Below, one piece after another: positions 59,125 to 64,000 of a DNA stretch of 64,000 nt (within the stretch, counting starts at the first letter, position 1; each line of letters starts with the position of its first letter). The position numbers and the translations under genes were made by a program. The DNA is taken from NCBI GenBank assembly GCA_040386935.1, contig JAZKEQ010000030.1, positions 9,321 through 73,320 on the forward strand, written 5' to 3'. The notes under the pieces are model-generated. The model worked only from the letters and a program-made list of their open reading frames with translations. It did not search any database and was not told the origin of the DNA. The DNA is from JABMMZ01 sp040386935. GTDB lineage: Bacteria; Bacteroidota; Bacteroidia; NS11-12g; UBA955.

Positions 59125-59927
59125 TGTTTCAAATTCTCAATATAAATGGTCAGATCAATAAAGTTTTTTACACTTAGCTGTTCGGCCCGCAATTTAGCAA
59201 ATTCATGGCTTTCGGGAAGATTAAATTTATGTAAAGCGTTTCTCAGGGTTTTTCGCCTTTGATTGAAGGCCGTTTTAATGACTTCGAAGTACAGTTTTTT
59301 GCTGCAGGGCAATTCAAAACCTTCTTTTCGGAGACATTTGATAACACCTGATTTTACCTTTGGTGGAGGAATAAATACATGCTCACTAACGGTAAATTCA
59401 TAAGTGGTGGTGTAATAAGTATTGAGCATCACACTGAGTATGCCGTAGGTTTTGGAACCTTCTTTGGCAGCCAGGCGTTGGGCGACTTCTTTTTGGAACA
59501 TGCCCCCAAAAGCGACTACGTTTTCAATATTTTCAAGCACCTTGAACACAATTTGAGAACTGATGTTGTAGGGGTAGTTGCCAATGATAACAGAAGGTTC
59601 GGTTAAAATTTCGCGCACTGATCGGTCATCCAAAAAGTCAGCTTTTATCACTTTCAGATTGGGCTTGATCATTGTTTTATGGAGGTAGTCGACTGATTCA
59701 CCATCAATATCTACTGCTATCACCTTTTTATAGTTGTCGACCAAAAAGGTGGTGAGCACTCCCATTCCCGGTCCAATTTCAATTACAGGGCACTGTAAAT
59801 TTTCATTTTTAAAAAGCAAGGCAACTTTTTCGGCAATTTCATTGTCATTGAGGAAATGTTGACCAAGATGCTTTTTAGGATTTACTGCGGTTTTCACGGG
59901 TTGATTGAAAAAAATTTGGGATTTCAA
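59121..59927 (-). CDS. rsmA: 16S rRNA dimethyladenosine methyltransferase
   Basis: A 268-residue SAM-dependent methyltransferase. Motif I is VIEIGPGMGVLTTFL, acidic strand 2 is VIAVDIDGESVDYL, and the catalytic motif IV is IGNYPYNISSQIVFKVL, with Tyr in place of the usual Leu or Phe of N[LF]PY. The KPKKHLGQHFLND-like start (PKKHLGQHFLNDNEIA) is typical. It dimethylates two adjacent adenines near the 3' end of 16S rRNA. The gene's end overlaps mgtE by four bases. Confidence 0.95.
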   Translation of the reverse strand: MKSQIFFNQPVKTAVNPKKHLGQHFLNDNEIAEKVALLFKNENLQCPVIEIGPGMGVLTTFLVDNYKKVIAVDIDGESVDYLHKTMIKPNLKVIKADFLDDRSVREILTEPSVIIGNYPYNISSQIVFKVLENIENVVAFGGMFQKEVAQRLAAKEGSKTYGILSVMLNTYYTTTYEFTVSEHVFIPPPKVKSGVIKCLRKEGFELPCSKKLYFEVIKTAFNQRRKTLRNALHKFNLPESHEFAKLRAEQLSVKNFIDLTIYIENLKQ

Positions 59928-60017
59928 AAATACTCACGTTTTTTCATTAATTTTGAAAATAATTGGTAAATAAATAAAAATGGTACAATATTTGAAACTA
60001 AATTTTAAAAAGTCGAT

Positions 60018-60680
60018 ATGAAAAAGATATTTTACAACGCACTGATTATAGCATTAACTTTTAATGTTGCTAATGCTCAAGAAGGAGTTCCAATGCCACC
60101 GGTTCCGGTTGTGCCACCTGTAGTAACTCAACAACCCCCTGCTGAAGTTCATCCCGAGTATGTTCAGTTCAAAGAACTTGAATTTGATTTCGGTAATATC
60201 ATACAAGGTACGCCAGCCAGCCATATTTTTGAATTTAAAAATGTAGGTAACAGAGTCATTGATCTTCAGAATGTAGGCGCATCATGCGGTTGCACCACTC
60301 CAAACTGGAAAGGCGGACCATACAAACCGGGAGAAACCGGCCAAATTACAGCTACTTACAACGCTGCAAGCGAAGGCTATTTCAATAAAACTATCACTGT
60401 TACAACTTCAGAAGGTAGCATTGTATTGACTATTAAAGGCAATGTAATGAATGCTACTGCTTATAACGAGTGGAAAGTGAAAGACGATGCTGAAAAAGCG
60501 GAAAAAGCAAAAACTGAAGCAGGTACTAAAGCTAAAGCAAAAGCAAAAGGACATACTAAAGGCAAAGCTCAGGGTAAAGCAAAAGGACATACCAAAACAC
60601 CTGCAGACAAACCAAAAACAACTACTGCAAAACCGGCAGCTACAAAACCGGCAGCAGCAACACCAAAAAAAGGATCTTAA
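60018..60680 (+). CDS. DUF1573 protein with Lys/Ala-rich tail (copy 1)
   Basis: A 220-residue exported protein: signal peptide to about residue 21, then a Pro/Val linker. The DUF1573 Ig-like domain is at residues 52-150 (LEFDFGNIIQGTPASHIFEFKNVGNRVIDLQNVGASCGCTTPNW), holding the hallmark CGCT. The C-terminal 65 residues are Lys/Ala/Gly-rich repeats of the KAKAKGHTKGKAQGK type, strongly basic, then Thr/Pro/Ala-rich. This tail is unlike the other copies and could bind anionic surface polymers or nucleic acid. First of four adjacent DUF1573 genes. Confidence 0.88.
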   Translation: MKKIFYNALIIALTFNVANAQEGVPMPPVPVVPPVVTQQPPAEVHPEYVQFKELEFDFGNIIQGTPASHIFEFKNVGNRVIDLQNVGASCGCTTPNWKGGPYKPGETGQITATYNAASEGYFNKTITVTTSEGSIVLTIKGNVMNATAYNEWKVKDDAEKAEKAKTEAGTKAKAKAKGHTKGKAQGKAKGHTKTPADKPKTTTAKPAATKPAAATPKKGS

Positions 60681-60705
60681 ATTTTAATTATATATTTACC
60701 CAGTT

Positions 60706-61197
60706 ATGAAAAAAATAGCAATTTTCGGTTTATCAGCCATGCTTTTAGTGAGTTTGGCCGCTTTCAAACCTAAACCTAAAAAAGTAGCTGCAGCAAAGCC
60801 TGTTGCCGCTCCTGCAGTTGTGCTTACAGATAAAGCCTACGATGTTAAGTTTGACAAAACTTTCCACGATTTCGGTAATCTGACAGAAGGACAAGAAGTA
60901 AAAACAACTTACGTAATTACCAATATCGGTAAAGAGCCTGTTGTTATCATGAGCCATGAAGTTCAGTGTGGATGTACAACACCTACCTATTCTAAAGAGC
61001 CTATTATGCCGGGTAAATCTGCTGATATCATTGTTGGATTCAATTCAGCAGGCAAAGGCGGTGCTCAGGAAAAAACTGTAACATTGACTACTAATGGCGG
61101 AAAACACGAATTGAAATTCAAATGTTTCGTTGGTGAAAAAGCCAAAGTAGATCCATTGCCAAGCGGTGGCGTTAAATTAAAACAGAAATCAAATTAA
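60706..61197 (+). CDS. DUF1573 protein (copy 2)
   Basis: A 163-residue exported protein. A signal sequence (IFGLSAMLLVSLAAF) and short Lys/Pro/Ala segment precede a DUF1573 domain with FHDFGNLTEGQEVKTTYVITNIGKEPVVI, EVQCGCTTPTYSKEPIMPGKSADIIVGFNSAG and GGKHELKFKCFVG. DUF1573 domains are ASPM-SPD-2-Hydin-like immunoglobulin folds found in many Bacteroidota cell-surface proteins; function unknown. The gene follows copy 1 by 25 bases. A hairpin (61243-61277) separates it from copy 3. Confidence 0.9.
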   Translation: MKKIAIFGLSAMLLVSLAAFKPKPKKVAAAKPVAAPAVVLTDKAYDVKFDKTFHDFGNLTEGQEVKTTYVITNIGKEPVVIMSHEVQCGCTTPTYSKEPIMPGKSADIIVGFNSAGKGGAQEKTVTLTTNGGKHELKFKCFVGEKAKVDPLPSGGVKLKQKSN

Positions 61198-61242
61198 TCC
61201 CAAAGTATCGGGAGCAGCGAATAAAATAATTCATTCATTTTT

Positions 61243-61277
61243 AACAAGCGTTGTCAATAATATTGGTAACGCTTGTT
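61243..61277 (+). terminator. Hairpin between DUF1573 copies 2 and 3
   Basis: Perfect 10-bp arms AACAAGCGTT (61243-61252) and AACGCTTGTT (61268-61277) with a 15-base loop. The T tract is short, so termination may be partial; it could split the four genes into two units. Confidence 0.5.
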
Positions 61278-61317
61278 TCATTAAAAACAATCTTCCCTTA
61301 ATATTTTCCTTTTCCAT

Positions 61318-61722
61318 ATGTCAACGGTCATTTCAAAAATTTTAAATTTAAAAGTAGTCGCCATTTTTCTTTTTATCTTTACGATTTCAGCAGGATTTAT
61401 CAATGATACTGTAGAAGGGATTGTATGGGATAAAATTGAACATGATTTTGGTACTGTAAAGAAAGGGGTGGTGGTTGAAGCACAATTTACGGTCACCAAT
61501 CAAAGAAAAGATACACTGATATTTGAGAATGTTGTCGGTTCATGCGGCTGCCTTGCCAGCGAATGGCCACACCGACCCTTATTGCCCGGAGCCTCTGCTA
61601 CCATTAAGGTTAAATTTGATTCAGGTAAAGGGAAATCAGGCAATCACTACAAAACAGTATCAGTATATACCAGCAAAGGCGCATTTTATTTATCGCTTAA
61701 AGCTAATGTTGTCAATGAGTAG
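61318..61722 (+). CDS. DUF1573 protein (copy 3)
   Basis: A 134-residue protein with an N-terminal hydrophobic signal or anchor (VVAIFLFIFTISAGF). The DUF1573 domain shows KIEHDFGTVKKGVVVEAQFTVTN, then GSCGCLASEWPHRPLLPGASATIKVKFDSGKGKSGNHYKTVSVY. The CGC motif is followed by Leu-Ala instead of Thr-Thr/Val, making this the most divergent copy. It is the shortest of the four genes. Confidence 0.88.
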   Translation: MSTVISKILNLKVVAIFLFIFTISAGFINDTVEGIVWDKIEHDFGTVKKGVVVEAQFTVTNQRKDTLIFENVVGSCGCLASEWPHRPLLPGASATIKVKFDSGKGKSGNHYKTVSVYTSKGAFYLSLKANVVNE

Positions 61723-61775
61723 CCCTATTTTCGGCACAGAATTTGTTTAATAATCAAATATAACTTAATAAGAAT

Positions 61776-62201
61776 ATGATTTCAGTTTTTACTTATCTTT
61801 TGGCTTTAATAGCCTGCCCGGTTCAACCTTCTGCAACAGATATAGCTACCGAGGAACCTAAAGTGCTGGAGTGGAATAAAGAAACTCACGACTTTGGCAA
61901 TATTACCGAAGGAACAAAAGCAAAATATACATTTACTTTTACCAATACCGGTACTGAACCTGCAGTAGTTGCAAGCGCTCAGGCCAGTTGTGGATGCACA
62001 GTACCTTCGTTCAGTAAAGAGCCTGTACTTGCAGGTGGTAAAGGAACAGTAACAGCAATATTTGATTCATCAGGTAAAACCGGTAACCAAACCAAGACGA
62101 TTACTGTAACAACCAATGTAGGTGTATATCTGTTATACATCAAATGCAATATTGTAGCTAAAGTAGCACAACCAAAATCTCCGGTTCAACTGGGAGACTA
62201 A
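61776..62201 (+). CDS. DUF1573 protein (copy 4)
   Basis: A 141-residue exported protein. A hydrophobic start VFTYLLALIACPVQPSATD suggests a signal peptide, perhaps with lipidation at Cys 13. The domain reads ETHDFGNITEGTKAKYTFTFTNTGTEPAVVASAQASCGCTVPSFSKEPVLAGGKGTVTAIFDSSGKTGNQTKTITVTTNVG. It is closest to copy 2 in sequence. Follows copy 3 by 53 bases. Confidence 0.88.
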   Translation: MISVFTYLLALIACPVQPSATDIATEEPKVLEWNKETHDFGNITEGTKAKYTFTFTNTGTEPAVVASAQASCGCTVPSFSKEPVLAGGKGTVTAIFDSSGKTGNQTKTITVTTNVGVYLLYIKCNIVAKVAQPKSPVQLGD

Positions 62202-62258
62202 TCAATCTTTATCTCAAATTTTTTTCATTGAGGTGTAGTGTATTCACTGCTTCATTCC

Positions 62259-62266
62259 TATTTTTG
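62259..62266 (+). promoter_or_regulatory. -7 box upstream of the hotdog protein gene
   Basis: TATTTTTG fits TAnnTTTG, 13 bases before the GTG at 62280, leaving a leader of only a few bases. Confidence 0.55.
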
Positions 62267-62279
62267 TAGGGTCTGAACT

Positions 62280-62672
62280 GTGATTCATCCATTTAAAATA
62301 GGCGACACTAAATTTTTTGAAAAAAAAGTAACTGCAACCGATCTTGCAGAATTCGAAAGCGGCAATGTACATAAAGTATATGCCACCTTTGCTTTGGGTC
62401 GCGATGCAGAATGGAGCAGCAGGCTGTTTGTACTTGAAATGAAAGAGAGTGATGAAGAAGGCATAGGCACTTTTCTCAATATTACCCACCATTCTCCTGC
62501 TTTATTGGGGCAAACAGTAACATTTACAGCCACCATCAGTTTGCTCGAAAAAAACAAAATTGATTGCCATGTTTTGGCTAAAGTAGGAGAACGCTTAGTT
62601 GCCGAATGTCAGACAGGACAGAAAATTATTAAAAAAGAGAAACTCAATTTGCTGTTTGACAGCTTAAAATAA
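62280..62672 (+). CDS. Hotdog-fold thioesterase-like protein (GTG start)
   Basis: A 130-residue protein with a single hotdog domain resembling fluoroacetyl-CoA thioesterase-like and small acyl-CoA thioesterase families. VYATFALGRDAEWSSRLFVLEM leads to GIGTFLNITHHSPALLGQTVTFTATISLLEKNKIDCHVLAKVGERLVAECQTGQKII, with the THHSPALLG turn typical of the FlK-like group. The start is GTG at 62280, just behind a -7 box. It is 9 bases upstream of smpB. Substrate unknown. Confidence 0.78.
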   Translation: MIHPFKIGDTKFFEKKVTATDLAEFESGNVHKVYATFALGRDAEWSSRLFVLEMKESDEEGIGTFLNITHHSPALLGQTVTFTATISLLEKNKIDCHVLAKVGERLVAECQTGQKIIKKEKLNLLFDSLK

Positions 62673-62681
62673 ATAGAAACA

Positions 62682-63131
62682 TTGACGCTTAAACCAGTAA
62701 ATATCATCAACCGAAAGGCCAATTTCGAATACCACATCGACCATAAGTTTACAGTGGGCATTGTGTTGTCGGGTACTGAAGTAAAAAGCATCAGGATGGG
62801 CAATGCCAATATAAGCGATGCGTTTTGTGTGATTGAAAATGATGAGGTGTGGATCAAGAATATGCACATCAGTGAATTCAAGCAGGGGAGTTATAATAAT
62901 CATGTGCCGATTCACAATCGCAAATTATTGCTGAATAAAACCGAAATTCGCAAAATAGCGGGTAAGTTAAAAGATAAAGGAACAGCCATATTTCCCATTA
63001 AGCTGTACGCTAGTGATAGAGGATTTTTAAAGCTGGACATAGGCGTAGGGAAAGGTAAAAAATCTTTTGATAAGCGTGATGATATTAAACAAAAGGACAT
63101 TCAAAGAGAATTATCTAAAATTAAATTTTGA
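62682..63131 (+). CDS. smpB: SsrA-binding protein SmpB (TTG start)
   Basis: A 149-residue SmpB. The oligonucleotide-binding barrel is visible as NIINRKANFEYHIDHKFTVGIVLSGTEVKSIRMGNANISDAFCVIENDEVWIKNMHISEF, and the basic tail as KGKKSFDKRDDIKQKDIQRELSKIKF. It partners tmRNA in ribosome rescue; no ssrA was seen here. The start is TTG at 62682. Its stop overlaps the TTG start of the next gene (TTGA, 63128-63131). Confidence 0.95.
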   Translation: MTLKPVNIINRKANFEYHIDHKFTVGIVLSGTEVKSIRMGNANISDAFCVIENDEVWIKNMHISEFKQGSYNNHVPIHNRKLLLNKTEIRKIAGKLKDKGTAIFPIKLYASDRGFLKLDIGVGKGKKSFDKRDDIKQKDIQRELSKIKF

Positions 63132-63739
63132 GAAAATATTTACTGATAGCGCTGATTACAGGGATTACAACACAAGCCAATGCCCAGTTTTTTGGCAATA
63201 AGAGTGTCGGAGTGTACCAGGGGCTTATTTTATTCAATGAACCTATTCTCAACAATAGGAATAACTCCAATAATAAAACCAGTTGGATCACCGAGATTGA
63301 TAAGACCAGATCCATCAATGAATCGCGATATTTTAGTATTAATTACGGATTAGGGATAGGCAATTATAAAAATCCTGACAATCGCTTCGAAACTTACCAA
63401 TCATCCACATTCTATCGCGCTAAGTTTGCACTAATGATGCATTTGCCTTATGCTGGTGGCGCTTGTAGCCATTGCTCTCATATTAATCTATTTACGCCTT
63501 TTTTAAGTGTTGGTTATAACCTTGATTTGCTGAATAATACATTTAAAGCAGTAGGGAATAACAGGGTAAATGCCAATCTGAGAATAGGGGGTGGTGGAGT
63601 TGTAAAATTGGGGCAGTATTTTGGTTTGATGTACGGGCTCACTCTCAACCAAAGAATTAACGTTGACTATCGCACATTTTTTCAACATAATTTTGGTGTT
63701 ATAGTCAATCTCGATCTCCCTGAATCTGTAATCTGGTAG
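63128..63739 (+). CDS. Outer-membrane beta-barrel protein, function unknown (TTG start)
   Basis: A 203-residue exported protein. The signal peptide (KYLLIALITGITTQANAQ) is followed by strands with aromatic ends (SWITEIDKTRSINESRYFSINYGLGIG, TPFLSVGYNLDLLN, VKLGQYFGLMYGLTLNQRI), consistent with a small outer-membrane barrel. The start TTG overlaps the smpB stop (TTGA), implying coupling. No specific family was recognised. Confidence 0.7.
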   Translation: MRKYLLIALITGITTQANAQFFGNKSVGVYQGLILFNEPILNNRNNSNNKTSWITEIDKTRSINESRYFSINYGLGIGNYKNPDNRFETYQSSTFYRAKFALMMHLPYAGGACSHCSHINLFTPFLSVGYNLDLLNNTFKAVGNNRVNANLRIGGGGVVKLGQYFGLMYGLTLNQRINVDYRTFFQHNFGVIVNLDLPESVIW

Positions 63740-63743
63740 GCCT

Positions 63744-63920
63744 TTAGCGCTTCATTCTTCTTCTTTCTTTCTTCGAAAACAGGCTGGTACTGGTCTTTGT
63801 CTTGCGTTTGCTTTCATTTACATTGGAGGCAGTGTCGCAACTTTTAGCTCTGCAATTCTCAAAGCTGAATACTATTATCAGGGCCAATAAAAATAAAAAT
63901 ATTTTTTTCAAATGCTTCAA
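63744..63920 (-). CDS. Small basic lipoprotein-like peptide
   Basis: A 58-codon minus-strand frame starting at TTG 63918-63920 (ATG is not available; TTG at 63911 is an alternative). It encodes a hydrophobic leader KKIFLFLLALIIVFSFENC with a lipobox-like FENC, then a Ser/Thr/Lys-rich tail (KSCDTASNVNESKRKTKTS) ending KKERRRMKR. Similar tiny basic exported proteins occur in Bacteroidota. Convergent with the preceding gene with a 4-base gap. Confidence 0.5.
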   Translation of the reverse strand: MKHLKKIFLFLLALIIVFSFENCRAKSCDTASNVNESKRKTKTSTSLFSKKERRRMKR

Positions 63921-63947
63921 GCAACGAATTTAATGAAAAAAGTGTTT

Positions 63948-63955
63948 TATATTTG
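63948..63955 (+). promoter_or_regulatory. -7 box of the last gene
   Basis: TATATTTG fits TAnnTTTG, 15 bases before the ATG at 63971. Confidence 0.5.
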
Positions 63956-63970
63956 ATAGATTTTTTTAGT

Positions 63971-64000
63971 ATGAAACGCTTATTATTATTTTCCCTTTTG
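63971..64000 (+). CDS. Start of an exported protein (3' truncated by window)
   Basis: An ATG at 63971 follows a good -7 box and opens MKRLLLLFSLL, which looks like the beginning of a signal peptide. Only ten codons are in the window, so the product cannot be named. Confidence 0.5.
   Translation, partial: MKRLLLFSLL

Noticed and set aside
62673..63131. tmRNA gene near smpB
   Set aside because: No tRNA-Ala-like ends or tag reading frame were found in the surrounding sequence.

Overview
The window reads as chromosomal DNA of a Bacteroidota bacterium. The signs are a type IX secretion component (PorZ), a protein with a type IX C-terminal sorting domain, several DUF1573, OmpA-like and short lipoprotein genes, TAnnTTTG-type -7 promoter boxes just upstream of start codons, and a general lack of Shine-Dalgarno sequences. 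A Chitinophagales-like lineage is possible, but the sequence alone cannot settle it. No rRNA, tRNA, CRISPR array, IS transposase or prophage was recognised.

Layout. 1-3.7 kb: end of trmD, a DnaQ-type exonuclease, a thiolase, a lipoprotein, and a LytTR regulator whose receiver lacks the phospho-acceptor Asp. 3.9-4.75 kb: a HigBA-type toxin-antitoxin pair beside a 31-codon TfoX remnant. 4.8-11.2 kb: envelope and hypothetical genes, all on the minus strand. 11.2-15.4 kb: an AT-rich accessory block with an LRR protein, then a three-gene operon of two divergent AlkB-like Fe(II)/2-oxoglutarate oxygenases and a short endonuclease V, preceded by twelve 21-bp tandem units. 15.4-17.8 kb: beta-carbonic anhydrase, a bestrophin-type channel and a divergent TetR regulator. 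18-21.1 kb: Hsp20, a gene-poor repeat-rich kilobase, and an outer-membrane protein.

21.2-34.4 kb is mostly housekeeping: FtsE, Ung, LigA, a DUF6913-like gene, DapA, twin RDD proteins, HppD, PorZ, RecO, Fbp and LysC. 34.4-44.2 kb: a TlpA-like thioredoxin, two OmpA-like proteins, RNase Z, an SDR, an interspersed repeat, a broken small lipoprotein gene, a lipoprotein and a beta-helix type IX cargo. 44.4-48.0 kb: an apparent metal-handling cluster (MbnH-like dihaem enzyme, MbnP-like lipoprotein, an exported 12-Cys peptide, another Cys-rich exported protein and a His-rich CDF exporter). 48-60 kb: a cytoplasmic PBP2-like protein, a haem-binding protein, HutH, HisS, FtsK, LolA, CapA-like, MgtE and RsmA. 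60-64 kb: four DUF1573 genes, a hotdog thioesterase, SmpB and an outer-membrane protein.

The strongest candidates for something undescribed are the AlkB-like/AlkB-like/endonuclease V operon with its repeat array, and the exported Cys-rich peptide placed with the MbnP/MbnH pair. Several genes appear to use TTG or GTG starts. Calls come from reading motifs by eye; no database search was run.
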